Notes: generated by a model not told the origin, from the sequence alone. Positions 16,348 to 24,508 are shown, counted from the stretch's first letter. The stretch is 41,569 nucleotides of DNA from Streptosporangiaceae bacterium (GCA_025964695.1 JAOPYK010000192.1:1-41569); one strand, 5' to 3'. Program-made: numbers and translations.

Positions 16348-17804
16348 CGATTTCGGTCGTCGTCCTGGGCACACCCCGCCTCACCATGGGTTTCGACCGC
16401 TTCGAGCGGCTCGATCTGGAGCGCCACCGCGCCATGCACGGGCGCCTGGCCAAGATGTCGCTGGGCGATCTGATCCAGCTGGTCGAGCGGGTCGACCTGC
16501 GTGGCCGGGGTGGCGCGGCCTTCCCGTTCGGAAGCAAGCTCGCCGCCGTTAGCCGAAGCGCGGAGGCGGGCCGGCCGACCGTCGTCATGGTCAACGGCGC
16601 CGAGGGGGAGCCGGGGAGCGCCAAGGACGCGCTCCTGCTCAGCCGGGCCCCGCATCTCGTGCTGGACGGCGCGGTGCTCGCCGCCCGGGCGCTGCGGGCG
16701 GAGGAGATCGTCATCGGCGTGGTCGAGGACACCCCGGCGGACCGGTCCATCCGCGCGGCCATCGCCGAGCGCAAGCTGCCCGTCCCGGCCCGGGTGGCCC
16801 GCCTGACCGAGCGCTTCATCTCCGGCGAGGGCGGCGCCCTGGTGCGGGCCGCCAACGGCGACGTGCCGATCCCGCCCGGCCGCAAGGTCCGGGCCAGCCA
16901 CTCGGGCGTCGACGGCAATCCGACCCTGCTTTCGAACACCGAGACCTTCGCGCAGCTCGCGGTCCTGGCCTCGCTCGGCTCCGATCTCTACGCCTCCGCC
17001 GGCACCCCCCGGGAACCGGGCACGGTCCTGCTCACCGTCGCCGGCAGCACCGTCGTCGAGGCGCCGGCGGGCACCTCGCTGAGCACCGTCCTCGAGGCCT
17101 GCGGCGCCGATCCCGGTCAGGGACTGCTGATCGGGGGCTATCACGGCGCGTGGCTGCGGCCGGACGCGGTGTCGCTCACGGCGATCTCCCGGGCCGGCCT
17201 CGAGGCGGTGGGCGGGTCGCTGGGCGCCGGCATCATCCTGCCGCTCGGCCAGGGGACCTGCCCGCTGGAGGAGGTCATCAGGGTCGCCGCCTATCTCGCC
17301 GCCGAGTCGGCCGGGCAGTGCGGGCCGTGCCGGCTGGGGCTGCCGGACATCGTGCGCACGCTGACGGCGCTCGCCGAGGGGGCCGGCGGGGTTCCGGCCG
17401 TCCGGCGGGCGGTGGGCATCGGCCGTGGCCGCGGCGCGTGCAGCCATCCGGACGGCACCGCGCGTTTCGTGCTGTCGGCGCTGGAGGTGTTCTCCCGGGA
17501 CATCGAGATCCACCGCGACCACGGAACCTGCGGTCTGTCCAAGACCGCCGTGTTCCCGCTGCCGGCCGGCGACATGACCTCCCGGCTGACGATCGACTGG
17601 TCGCGCTGCGAGGGACACGGTGTGTGCGCGTTCGTGGCGCCCGAGATCGTCCATCTGGACCGGCACGGGTACCCCATCGTGCTCAACACCCCGATGCCCG
17701 CATGGGTCGAGCGGGATGCCCGGCGGGCCGTGGCGATGTGCCCCGCGCTCGCCCTCCGGCTGGTGACGCAGACCGTCTCGCCGCCGCCCGCACGCAATCT
17801 CTGA
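16344..17804 (+). CDS. NuoF-like flavoprotein fused to a ferredoxin
   Basis: 486 residues. Residues 45-235 match the FMN/NADH-binding part of NuoF (DLRGRGGAAFPFGSKL, NGAEGEPGSAKD). An SLBB-like part follows (IGGYHGAWL, 263-271), then the NuoF iron-sulfur region (QCGPCR, C326 and C329, plus C366 in ACSHPDG). In complex I the first Cys of that motif is present, but here it is A323, so only three Cys ligands remain. Residues 414-475 are a small ferredoxin: C422, C428 and C466 before Pro, the three-Cys pattern of a 3Fe-4S type. Predicted to take electrons from NAD(P)H and feed the heme protein encoded just upstream. No other complex I genes are present. Confidence 0.88.
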   Translation: MTISVVVLGTPRLTMGFDRFERLDLERHRAMHGRLAKMSLGDLIQLVERVDLRGRGGAAFPFGSKLAAVSRSAEAGRPTVVMVNGAEGEPGSAKDALLLSRAPHLVLDGAVLAARALRAEEIVIGVVEDTPADRSIRAAIAERKLPVPARVARLTERFISGEGGALVRAANGDVPIPPGRKVRASHSGVDGNPTLLSNTETFAQLAVLASLGSDLYASAGTPREPGTVLLTVAGSTVVEAPAGTSLSTVLEACGADPGQGLLIGGYHGAWLRPDAVSLTAISRAGLEAVGGSLGAGIILPLGQGTCPLEEVIRVAAYLAAESAGQCGPCRLGLPDIVRTLTALAEGAGGVPAVRRAVGIGRGRGACSHPDGTARFVLSALEVFSRDIEIHRDHGTCGLSKTAVFPLPAGDMTSRLTIDWSRCEGHGVCAFVAPEIVHLDRHGYPIVLNTPMPAWVERDARRAVAMCPALALRLVTQTVSPPPARNL

Positions 17805-17841
17805 GCACCGGAGATTCCGGCAGAAAAAAACACTGATCCGC

Positions 17842-17869
17842 TGAACTCCCGTATCGGGACCTGCGTACC
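17842..17869 (+). promoter_or_regulatory. ECF-type promoter motif before DUF4142 gene
   Basis: TGAACT (17842-17847), 16-base spacer, CGTACC (17864-17869). It closely resembles the motif at 20128-20156 ahead of the ECF sigma gene (TGAACC, 17 bases, CGTACT). The AAC-containing -35 and CGT -10 are the usual form of ECF promoters. Confidence 0.55.
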
Positions 17870-17979
17870 CCTGGATGTACTCCGCAGCGTCGGTGGCAGA
17901 GCCGTATCAGGAACCGAACGGCGTTCGGCGCTCGGAGAGAAAGGAACGTGGAAATGGCCCCAGCGTTGGTGGAGGACCT

Positions 17980-18636
17980 GTGAACGTCGCGGGTCTGGAG
18001 ATCGGCCGCAAACGCCGGATCCGGCGCCTGGGCGGTTTTCGGTTCAGGAGTCCCAATCTTCGCCATTACCTGACGATCGGGTCGTGCCTGATCCTCGTCG
18101 CCGCTACGTTCTACGCCATCCTGCGTCCGCCGGCCGTCCCCGCCGACGGTGAGTCGACCGGAGGCCGGACCCAGACCCGCTGGGGCCCTCTCGACGACGG
18201 TGACCGGCTGCTGCTGGTCAAGGTCCGGCAGGCCGGTCTCTGGGAGATGCCGACGGGACAGCAGGCCCAGCAGCGGGCGCACAGCGAGAGGATCAAGGAC
18301 GTCGGCCGCCGCATCGCCGCCGAGCACGGGGTGCTCGACGACGACGTACGCGGAGTCGCCGGCCAGCTCGGGGTCGTGCTGCCCAGCCGGCCCAACGCCG
18401 ATCAGCAGAGCTGGATGGCGGAGCTGACGACCAAGTCCGGCGATGACTACGACCGCACGTTCGTGAACCGGCTACGGGCCGCGCACGGCAAGGTGTTCGC
18501 AATCATCGCGCAGATCCGCGCGAACACGCGTAACAGCGTCATCCGGGAGTTCGCCCAGCGGGCCATGGCCTTCGTGCTCCGGCACATGGGCTATCTGGAG
18601 AGCACTGGCCTCGTCGACTATTCGGCGCTCGGCTAG
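17980..18636 (+). CDS. DUF4142 membrane-anchored protein
   Basis: 218 residues. A basic cytoplasmic N-terminus (RKRRIRR), one membrane helix (about 28-48) and an extracytoplasmic helical DUF4142 domain (about 65-210), a ferritin-like four-helix bundle family of unknown function. Start GTG at 17980 with GGAGG four bases upstream. A frame extension to 17875 lacks a good ribosome site. The neighbouring DUF1996 gene follows after 43 bases and is probably co-transcribed from the ECF-type promoter at 17842. A role at the cell surface is inferred. Confidence 0.85.
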   Translation: MNVAGLEIGRKRRIRRLGGFRFRSPNLRHYLTIGSCLILVAATFYAILRPPAVPADGESTGGRTQTRWGPLDDGDRLLLVKVRQAGLWEMPTGQQAQQRAHSERIKDVGRRIAAEHGVLDDDVRGVAGQLGVVLPSRPNADQQSWMAELTTKSGDDYDRTFVNRLRAAHGKVFAIIAQIRANTRNSVIREFAQRAMAFVLRHMGYLESTGLVDYSALG

Positions 18637-18679
18637 CTGATCTGCTTCCGTTGAATACATCGCAAAGGGTGAGACATTC

Positions 18680-19840
18680 GTGCGACGAAACGATTTCTTC
18701 TTCGCGGTCCTGCTGGGACTGCCCGTTCTGACCATTGGAGTGGCGGCGGTTCCGCATTCCGGCCCCGCCGTGCGTGTCGCGGCCGTCGCCCATGTACACG
18801 GAGCGCCCGCCGGTCCGTCCGCCGATCCATCGGGCGACCCGTCCAGCGATCCCTCCGCCTTCCCTTCGGGCGGCCCTTCGGGCGCCCCGACCGGTGACCC
18901 CTCCAGCGGACCCTCCGGTGACCCCTCGGCACAGGTGACCCCCTCCACCTCGGCGCCGCCCCCGGCGGCCGTCCCGACCGGGCCGTCCCCCGCGGACTTC
19001 ATCGACATCCGGCAAGTCCCGCCGAAGCAGGCCGGGGCGCGGCCGGGACGCAGGGCCTCCCGCGGGTCGCTCGTCTCGCGCTGCGGGCGCAACCAGAACG
19101 GTCACCGCAATCCTGACAACTTCATCGTCGCTCCCGGGGTCTCCAACGGCGCCCACCACACCCACGACTACGTGGGCAACCTGAGCACGGACGGCTTCTC
19201 CACCGACCAGAGCCTGCAGCAGGCCGGCACCACATGCGGGGGCGGGGACAAGTCGGCGTACTTCTGGCCGGTCCTGCGGGTGACCACGCCAGGCGACACC
19301 TCGGGCCAGGACGGCAACAACGGCACGATCCTCCAGCCGTCCTCGGTGACCCTCCGGTTCCGCGGCAACCCGGTGAGCAAGGTCAAGGCCATGCCGCAGT
19401 TCCTGCGCGTCATCACCGGAGACGCCAAGTCCGCCACCAACGGCGGCGCCAACGCCAGGGCACAGTGGACGTGCACCGGCTTCAGCAACCGGGTCACGAC
19501 CAAATACCCGGTGTGCCCGCGAGGCAGCCGGGTCGAGCGCATCCTGGACTTCGCCAGCTGCTGGGACGGCAAGAACATCGACAGTGCCAACCACCGCACC
19601 CACGTCGTCTTCCCCGACCCGGCCACCGGCGCCTGCGCCGCCGGTCTCACCCCCGTACCCCAGCTGCACATGGTCCTGACGTACAACGTGCGCCAGGCGC
19701 AGAGCCGGGCCATCGCGCTGGACAGTTTCCCCGAGCAGCTGCACAACCCGGTCACCGACCACGCCGACTTCGAGAACGTCATGTCGAACCGGCTGATGAG
19801 CCGCGTCGCGTCCTGCATCAACCGCGGCCGCCGCTGCTGA
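18680..19840 (+). CDS. Secreted DUF1996 protein with Pro/Ser/Asp linker
   Basis: 386 residues. N-terminal hydrophobic segment (6-23) acts as signal or anchor. Residues about 45-110 are a low-complexity linker of repeated G-D/A-P-S units. The DUF1996 domain (about 130-375) has RNPDNFIVAPGVSNGAHHTH, WPVLRV, RGNP and the conserved HTHVVFPDP region, with several cysteines (RCGRNQ, TTCGGG, ASCWDG, SCINRG) that suggest disulfides outside the cell. The domain is widespread in fungi and actinobacteria but has no known activity. The paired His around GAHHTHDY are candidates for metal binding. A strong terminator follows at 19861. Confidence 0.88.
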   Translation: MRRNDFFFAVLLGLPVLTIGVAAVPHSGPAVRVAAVAHVHGAPAGPSADPSGDPSSDPSAFPSGGPSGAPTGDPSSGPSGDPSAQVTPSTSAPPPAAVPTGPSPADFIDIRQVPPKQAGARPGRRASRGSLVSRCGRNQNGHRNPDNFIVAPGVSNGAHHTHDYVGNLSTDGFSTDQSLQQAGTTCGGGDKSAYFWPVLRVTTPGDTSGQDGNNGTILQPSSVTLRFRGNPVSKVKAMPQFLRVITGDAKSATNGGANARAQWTCTGFSNRVTTKYPVCPRGSRVERILDFASCWDGKNIDSANHRTHVVFPDPATGACAAGLTPVPQLHMVLTYNVRQAQSRAIALDSFPEQLHNPVTDHADFENVMSNRLMSRVASCINRGRRC

Positions 19841-19860
19841 CCCAGCGGCCGGAATGAGAC

Positions 19861-19906
19861 ACACGGCAGGCGGGATCCGGGAGTGGCGTGCTCCCGCCTG
19901 CCGTGT
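19861..19906 (+). terminator. Hairpin terminator after DUF1996 gene
   Basis: Perfect 15-bp stem (19861-19875 with 19892-19906) around a 16-base loop, 20 bases after the stop codon. Confidence 0.85.
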
Positions 19907-20127
19907 TCGCAGGGCCGGGCGGCGCGGTGAGACCCATCCTTTCCCCGCAAGAGGGTTCCCCGCCCGGATGGGTCCCGCGTGCCCGGCCCTGCCCCGGCGC
20001 CGCGCCCGGGCGGCACCTCGGTGTGCGCCGGCGCCGGGCGGTAGCGCCGTGCGCGGTGCGGCCCGGCGTACGTACGGGTGACCGGCGTGGGCCAGCCCCT
20101 CCAATCCCAGGTTTTCCCGCGGTTCCT
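19907..20127. other. Intergenic region upstream of the sigma locus
   Basis: No gene seen. A 9-bp inverted repeat GACCCATCC (19931-19939) and GGATGGGTC (19966-19974) encloses 26 bases and could form a stem-loop. The rest is very GC-rich with GGCGCCG-type short palindromes. I checked it for riboswitch signatures on both strands and recognised none. Confidence 0.4.
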
Positions 20128-20156
20128 TGAACCCTCCGGCGCCCCCGTCCCGTACT
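20128..20156 (+). promoter_or_regulatory. ECF-type promoter motif upstream of sigma operon
   Basis: TGAACC (20128-20133), 17-base spacer, CGTACT (20151-20156). The pattern matches ECF promoters and the one at 17842-17869, consistent with autoregulation of the sigma gene at 20370. Transcription would start near 20163. Confidence 0.6.
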
Positions 20157-20194
20157 GCCTGCCGACCCCCGACACGACGACGGAAGGCATGACG

Positions 20195-20272
20195 ATGGCA
20201 CTGCGGCAGAACGCTCTGGCGCCGACCACGACCGGGACGCCGCCCACCGGCGGAGCGGGCCACGGCCACTGA
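20195..20272 (+). CDS. Possible 25-residue peptide in the sigma-gene leader
   Basis: ATG with GGAAGG seven bases upstream opens a 25-codon frame: basic start MALRQNAL, then Thr/Pro/Gly, ending GAGHGH. It starts about 30 bases after the transcription start expected from the ECF-type promoter at 20128, and a GC-rich hairpin (20293-20341) follows before the sigma gene. This arrangement suits a leader peptide or a small secreted product. It may equally be a chance frame. An ATG six bases earlier is too close to the ribosome site. Confidence 0.35.
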   Translation: MALRQNALAPTTTGTPPTGGAGHGH

Positions 20273-20292
20273 GTCAGGCCGGCTCCAGGACC

Positions 20293-20341
20293 GCGGGGGC
20301 GCGCCGGCCCCGGTATGCACCGACCGGGCGCGCGTCCCCGC
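20293..20341 (+). terminator. Imperfect GC hairpin in the sigma leader
   Basis: GCGGGG (20293-20298) pairs with CCCCGC (20336-20341), extended inward by CGCGC/GCGCG with one mismatch. It lies between the possible small peptide and the sigma gene and could act as an attenuator. Weakly supported. Confidence 0.3.
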
Positions 20342-20369
20342 CATTGACCCGCGTGGAGGTTCTTCGTCA

Positions 20370-21041
20370 ATGCGGCAGAACACCGACTTCCAGGCCGAAC
20401 CATGGTCTATCGTTCCGACGACCGCTCCCTCGCCCCACCAAGACCTCGCGGCCGGATCCGAGATGAGCCTCCCCTCCAGCAGACCCCCCGGATCACGCGG
20501 ATTGCGGGCCTGGCTGCGCCGCCGGAACTCCGAGCCCGACGACGAGCTGATCGTGGCCGAGCTGTACCGCCTCTACCACCGTCCGCTGATCGCTTTCGTG
20601 ATGAGGCTGACCGCGGGTGACCGGCAGTGGGCGGAGGACGTCGTCCAGGAGACCATGATCCGGGCCTGGCGGAGCATGGATCGTCTCGACCCGGACGCGG
20701 AATCGCTGATGCCTTGGCTGGCGACCGTCGCCCGCCGTATCGTTATCGATCACCAACGGCGTAAGGAGGCCAGGCCGAAGGAGGCGGGCGAGGGCCCCCT
20801 GGAGAATCTGCAGATCCCCGACGGCATGGAGGATCTTCTGCGCACAGTGGTCGTTTCCGAGGCGCTCAAAGCGCTCTCGTCGGCGCACCGGGAGGCGCTG
20901 ACCGAGACAGTCCTGCGCGGCCGTACCGTGAACGAGGCCGCACAGGTGCTGGGCGTGCCTGTCGGCACGGTGAAGTCCCGGGTGTACTACGCGCTTCGCG
21001 CGCTGCGGGTCGCGCTCGAGGAGAGGGGGGTACAGGGGTGA
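20370..21041 (+). CDS. ECF RNA polymerase sigma factor (SigL-like)
   Basis: 223 residues. Region 2 (about 65-135): LYRLYHRPLIAFVMRLTAGD, WAEDVVQETMIRAWR, MPWLATVARRIVIDHQRR. Region 4 (about 160-215): LSSAHREALTETVLRGRTVN, then AAQVLGVPVGTVKSRVYYAL, the helix-turn-helix for the -35 element. Regions 1 and 3 are absent, which defines the ECF group. The N-terminal 50 residues are unusually polar. GGAGG is 10 bases before the ATG. It overlaps the anti-sigma gene (GTGAAC start inside its end), so the pair is translationally coupled. Predicted to recognise the TGAAC(C/T)-CGTAC motifs nearby. Confidence 0.95.
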   Translation: MRQNTDFQAEPWSIVPTTAPSPHQDLAAGSEMSLPSSRPPGSRGLRAWLRRRNSEPDDELIVAELYRLYHRPLIAFVMRLTAGDRQWAEDVVQETMIRAWRSMDRLDPDAESLMPWLATVARRIVIDHQRRKEARPKEAGEGPLENLQIPDGMEDLLRTVVVSEALKALSSAHREALTETVLRGRTVNEAAQVLGVPVGTVKSRVYYALRALRVALEERGVQG

Positions 21042-21724
21042 ACCCCGAGGTCCAGCACACCGACGTGGGCGCCTATGCCCTCGGCCTGCTCGAGCAGCGT
21101 GACCGCAGGGCCTTCGAGGCGCACCTGGCCCGCTGCCGGTCCTGTGCGGCCGAGCTGGCCGAGTTCGCGGGTCTGCACGGTCTGCTCATGGGCGTGCACC
21201 CCGGCATCACCGAACAGAACGTTCCTGACGACCTGGTCGGCATGATGCGCCGCCGCAAGGCCGCCGACCGGCACAGCCGGCACGCCAGGCTCATGCTGGG
21301 CGCCGCCGCGGCCGTGGTACTGCTGGCGGGCGGCGTCACCGCGGGCATCGCCGTGACCGGCGCACCGGCCGCCTCACGGCCGCCCGCCGCGAATCAGCTC
21401 GGCGCCGGAGAGCACCGCTCCGCCACCAACCAGGCCTCGGGCGCCACCGGCACCGTGGCGCTGGAGAGCAAGGGCTGGGGCACCCGGGTGTCGCTGGACC
21501 TCGCCGGCGTACGCGGGCCACTCGACTGCGAGCTGGTGGCCATCACCAGAACCGGCCGCAAGCGTGTGGTGACCGGCTGGGCCGTCCCCCCCAAGGGATA
21601 CGGCGTGCCCGGGTCCCCGGCGCATCTCGTGGTCCAGGGCGGCGTCGCCTCACCCCCCGCGGACATCACCCGGTTCGTCGTGCGGGTGGCGGGCGGCGAC
21701 GACCTGCTGACCATCCCCGTGTGA
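21038..21724 (+). CDS. Transmembrane ZAS-type anti-sigma factor
   Basis: 228 residues. The cytoplasmic zinc-binding anti-sigma motif HLARCRSC (H-x3-C-x2-C) sits near residue 28-35, with an upstream His in HTDVGAYALG. One membrane helix at about 88-108 (LMLGAAAAVVLLAGGVTAG). The outer domain (120-228) is beta-rich (VALESKGWGTRVSLDLAGV) and resembles RslA-type sensor domains. It would hold the upstream sigma factor at the membrane until an envelope or redox signal releases it. GTG start overlapping the sigma stop. A perfect hairpin follows. Confidence 0.93.
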   Translation: MNPEVQHTDVGAYALGLLEQRDRRAFEAHLARCRSCAAELAEFAGLHGLLMGVHPGITEQNVPDDLVGMMRRRKAADRHSRHARLMLGAAAAVVLLAGGVTAGIAVTGAPAASRPPAANQLGAGEHRSATNQASGATGTVALESKGWGTRVSLDLAGVRGPLDCELVAITRTGRKRVVTGWAVPPKGYGVPGSPAHLVVQGGVASPPADITRFVVRVAGGDDLLTIPV

Positions 21725-21725
21725 G

Positions 21726-21753
21726 CTCCGGTCCGGGCCGCCCCGGACCGGAG
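21726..21753. terminator. Bidirectional terminator between convergent genes
   Basis: Perfect 12-bp stem (21726-21737 with 21742-21753) and a 4-base loop, starting right after the anti-sigma stop and ending six bases before the stop of the minus-strand SDR gene. It can serve both. Confidence 0.8.
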
Positions 21754-21758
21754 GATCA

Positions 21759-22430
21759 TCAAGCGCGGGCTCCCCGGGCGAGGGCAAGCACCGCCTCGGT
21801 GATGGGCACCTCGCCGTTGATCAGTTCCAGGGTGAGGTGATCGGTGCCGGGGGTGTCCAGCAGCGCCGTGATCACGGCGGCGACGTCGTCGCGGGTCACC
21901 GACCCGCGCGGCACCGGCGGTTCGGCGAGAGTGACCCGCCACGTGCCGTGCTCGTTGGTGAGACCCCCCGGGCGCAGGATCGTCCAGTCGAGGTCGCGGG
22001 CCCGCAGATCGTCTTCGGCCTCGGTCTTGGCCTCGAGATACGCGGCCCAGACCTCGTTGCTGCCGGGCTCGGGCGGCCGGCCCGCACCCATTGAGGAGAT
22101 CTGCACGAACCGGCGCGCTCCGGCCTGTTCCGCGGCGTCCGCCAGCAGCACGGAGGCGTCCCGGTCGACGGTGAACTTGCGGGCCACACCACTGCCCGGC
22201 CCCGCGCCCGCGGCGAAGACCACGGCGTCCGCACCGAGCAGATGCCCGGCCACCTGATCGGCCTTGACCTGTTCCAGGTCGCAGACGACGGCCTGCGCGC
22301 CGGTGTGCTCGACGTCCTGCCGGTGGCCCGGATTGCGGATCAGGGCGACGGCGTCGTCGCCGCGCGCGGCGAGCAGCCGTTCCAGCCGCAGCGCGATCTG
22401 CCCGTGCCCACCTGCGATCACTATGCGCAT
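21759..22430 (-). CDS. NAD(P)-binding SDR-family protein (atypical SDR_a5 type)
   Basis: 223 residues, Rossmann fold with IVIAGGHGQIALRLERLL as the dinucleotide loop at 4-21. Conserved parts follow: DAVVFAAGAG, FVQISSMGA (active-site Ser region), AYLEAKTEAEDDL (YxxxK-like), WTILRPGGLT and the C-terminal RDDVAAVI. This is the small NAD(P)H-binding group (YwnB/SDR_a5-like) often called epimerase. Substrate unknown. The start ATG at 22430 leads directly into the Rossmann strand. Possibly co-transcribed after the fadD gene on the same strand. Confidence 0.9.
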   Translation of the reverse strand: MRIVIAGGHGQIALRLERLLAARGDDAVALIRNPGHRQDVEHTGAQAVVCDLEQVKADQVAGHLLGADAVVFAAGAGPGSGVARKFTVDRDASVLLADAAEQAGARRFVQISSMGAGRPPEPGSNEVWAAYLEAKTEAEDDLRARDLDWTILRPGGLTNEHGTWRVTLAEPPVPRGSVTRDDVAAVITALLDTPGTDHLTLELINGEVPITEAVLALARGARA

Positions 22431-22525
22431 GAGATCTCGTTTCTCGATCGTGGCTCTACCCGATCTCCCCTACCCAGCAGGGAGCATCAGGCCACGTCAC
22501 CACGAGGCCGGGCTGCCGGCCCCGG

Positions 22526-22567
22526 CCGGTGCGCGTCGGCGGTGCGGGTCGGCCGGTGCGGGTCGGC
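22526..22567. repeat. Three 14-bp tandem units after the fadD stop
   Basis: Two identical CGGTGCGGGTCGGC units (22540-22567) preceded by an imperfect one (22526-22539). They lie about 20 bases past the fadD stop codon on the minus strand. Confidence 0.7.
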
Positions 22568-22586
22568 CGGGTGCACAACGGCCGGC

Positions 22587-24374
22587 CTAGGCGTACAGCG
22601 CCTCGATCTCGGCGGCGAAGTCCTTGACGACGACGTGCCGCCGGATCTTCATGCTGGGCGTCATGTGCCCGGACTCCTCGGTGAAGTCCACGTCGAGAAC
22701 GCGGTACTTCTTGATGCCCTCGGCCTTGCTGACGCTCTTGTTCGCACTGGCGACGGCCGCCTCGATCTCGGCGATGATCTCGGGATCGTGGCGGAGCTCC
22801 GCCACGGTCAGGTCCGCGGGCTTGCCGTGCGCCTTCTTCCAGGGATCCAGGGCCTCGGGGTCGAGGGTGATGAGAGCGCCGATGAAGGGCTTGCCGTCGC
22901 CGACGACGAGGCACTGGCTGATCAGCGGGTTGGCCCGGATCCGGTCCTCGAGCGGCGCCGGGGCGACGTTCTTGCCGCCGGCGGTGACGAGGATCTCCTT
23001 CTTCCGTCCGGTGATCCTGAGGTAGCCCTCCGAGTCGAGTGCGCCGATGTCACCGGTGTGGAACCAGCCCTCGTCGAGGGACTCCTTGCTGGCGGCCTCG
23101 TTGTGCCAGTAGCCGCTGAAGACGTTGATGCCGCGGACCAGGACCTCGCCGTCCTCGGCGATCCGCACGGTGACCCCGGGGATGGGCCTGCCGACCGTGC
23201 CGATCTTGATCGCGCTGGGCCGGTTCACGGTGGCCGGGGCGGTGGTCTCGGTCAGGCCGTAGCCTTCGAGGATCACGATGCCGACCCCCCGGAAGAAGTG
23301 GCCGAGCCGCTCGCCGAGGGCCGCGCCGCCGGCGACCGCGAAGCTGACCTGACCTCCGACCGCCGCGCGCAGCTTGCGGTACACCAGGCGATCGAACAGC
23401 AGGTGCTTGAGCTTGAGAGCCGCTCCGGGGCCGCCGGTGTCCAGCGACCTGCTGTAGGCGATCGCGGTGTCCGCGGCGGCGTGGAAGATCTTGCCCTTGC
23501 CCGCCGCGGCGGCCTTCTGCTCGGCGCCGTTGTAGACCTTCTCGAAGACCCGGGGAACCGCCAGCAGGAACGTCGGCCGGTAGGACGCCAGGTCGGGCAG
23601 CAGGCTGTGCACGTCGCTGTGGCCGAGGACGATCCCGGACTCGACGCAGGCGACCTGGATGAGCCGGGCGAACACGTGCGCCAGGGGAAGGAAGAGCAAC
23701 GTCGAGCTGCCCGCCACGGTCACCTCGGCCAGCGCGCCCTGGATGGCGTTGCGGGCGGTCGAGACGAGGTTGCCGTGCGTGAGCTCACAGCCCTTCGGCC
23801 GGCCGGTGGTGCCCGAGGTGTAGACGAGGGTGGCGGTGTCGGCGGCCTGCCGCGTTCCACGCCGGTCCCCGACGGTCTCGCCGGTGACGTCGGCACCCTT
23901 CTCGACGAGCGCCTCCAGCGCGCCGGCATCGATGCCCCAGACCCGGGTCAGCTCCGGCAGCCGGTCGCGTACGGATGCGACGGTGGCCTCGTGCTCGGCC
24001 GTCTCGGCGAATACCGCCGTGGCGCCCGAGTCACCGATGATCCACTCGACCTGCTCGGCCGAGGAGGTCTCGTAGATCGGGACGGTCACGCCGCCGGCCG
24101 TCCAGATCGCGTAGTCCAGCAGGGTCCATTCGTAGCGGGTACGCGACATCAGCGCGATCCGGTCTCCCGGCTCGACACCCGCCGCGATGAGCCCCTTGGC
24201 CACCCGTACGATCTCGTCGCGGAACTCGGCGGCGGTCACCGCGCTCCAGGCGCCGCCGTCGAGGCGGCGGAACATGATCTGCCCGGGGTCCTCGTCGGCC
24301 CGGGTGAAAGGCGCGTCGGTCAGGTTGGCGGAATCGGGCAGGTCCACCTGAGCGGGGACACTGAACTCGCGCAC
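22587..24374 (-). CDS. Long-chain fatty-acid-CoA ligase (FadD15-like)
   Basis: 595 residues from the GTG at 24374. AMP-binding enzyme that activates fatty acids via an acyl-adenylate to acyl-CoA. Motifs: P-loop-like YTSGTTGRPKGCELTHGN, EGYGLTETTA, WFHTGDIG, LRITGRKKEILVTAGGKNVAP with the conserved Lys of the C-terminal domain. The GAGGAG site 5 bases before the GTG favours this start, and upstream in-frame codons lack one. Length fits FadD15-type enzymes. Transcribed divergently from cutC across a 209-base region that holds a 12-bp inverted repeat. Confidence 0.95.
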   Translation of the reverse strand: MREFSVPAQVDLPDSANLTDAPFTRADEDPGQIMFRRLDGGAWSAVTAAEFRDEIVRVAKGLIAAGVEPGDRIALMSRTRYEWTLLDYAIWTAGGVTVPIYETSSAEQVEWIIGDSGATAVFAETAEHEATVASVRDRLPELTRVWGIDAGALEALVEKGADVTGETVGDRRGTRQAADTATLVYTSGTTGRPKGCELTHGNLVSTARNAIQGALAEVTVAGSSTLLFLPLAHVFARLIQVACVESGIVLGHSDVHSLLPDLASYRPTFLLAVPRVFEKVYNGAEQKAAAAGKGKIFHAAADTAIAYSRSLDTGGPGAALKLKHLLFDRLVYRKLRAAVGGQVSFAVAGGAALGERLGHFFRGVGIVILEGYGLTETTAPATVNRPSAIKIGTVGRPIPGVTVRIAEDGEVLVRGINVFSGYWHNEAASKESLDEGWFHTGDIGALDSEGYLRITGRKKEILVTAGGKNVAPAPLEDRIRANPLISQCLVVGDGKPFIGALITLDPEALDPWKKAHGKPADLTVAELRHDPEIIAEIEAAVASANKSVSKAEGIKKYRVLDVDFTEESGHMTPSMKIRRHVVVKDFAAEIEALYA

Positions 24375-24508
24375 ACTCACTCCTCGTTGAGCACGGCACA
24401 TACTGCGCTTGGCAGGGGCGGATCCGGACGTTACCGCGTTCATGTACCGATGGGTAGGCGTTGCCCGGTGACACGCGTCTCGTTCTCGCTGCAATTGCTA
24501 ACGGTCGC

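Noticed and set aside
16344-17804. Complex I (Nuo) subunit F
   Set aside because: No other nuo genes are nearby, the N3 cysteine motif is altered and a ferredoxin is fused. Better seen as a stand-alone reductase.
19907-20127. A further riboswitch upstream of the sigma gene
   Set aside because: Checked both strands for ydaO and cobalamin signatures. Only a short inverted repeat is present.
18539-20383. Minus-strand open frame of 614 codons opposite DUF1996 and the sigma leader
   Set aside because: Low-complexity Arg/Gly-rich translation antisense to a well-supported gene. Long antisense frames are common at this GC content.
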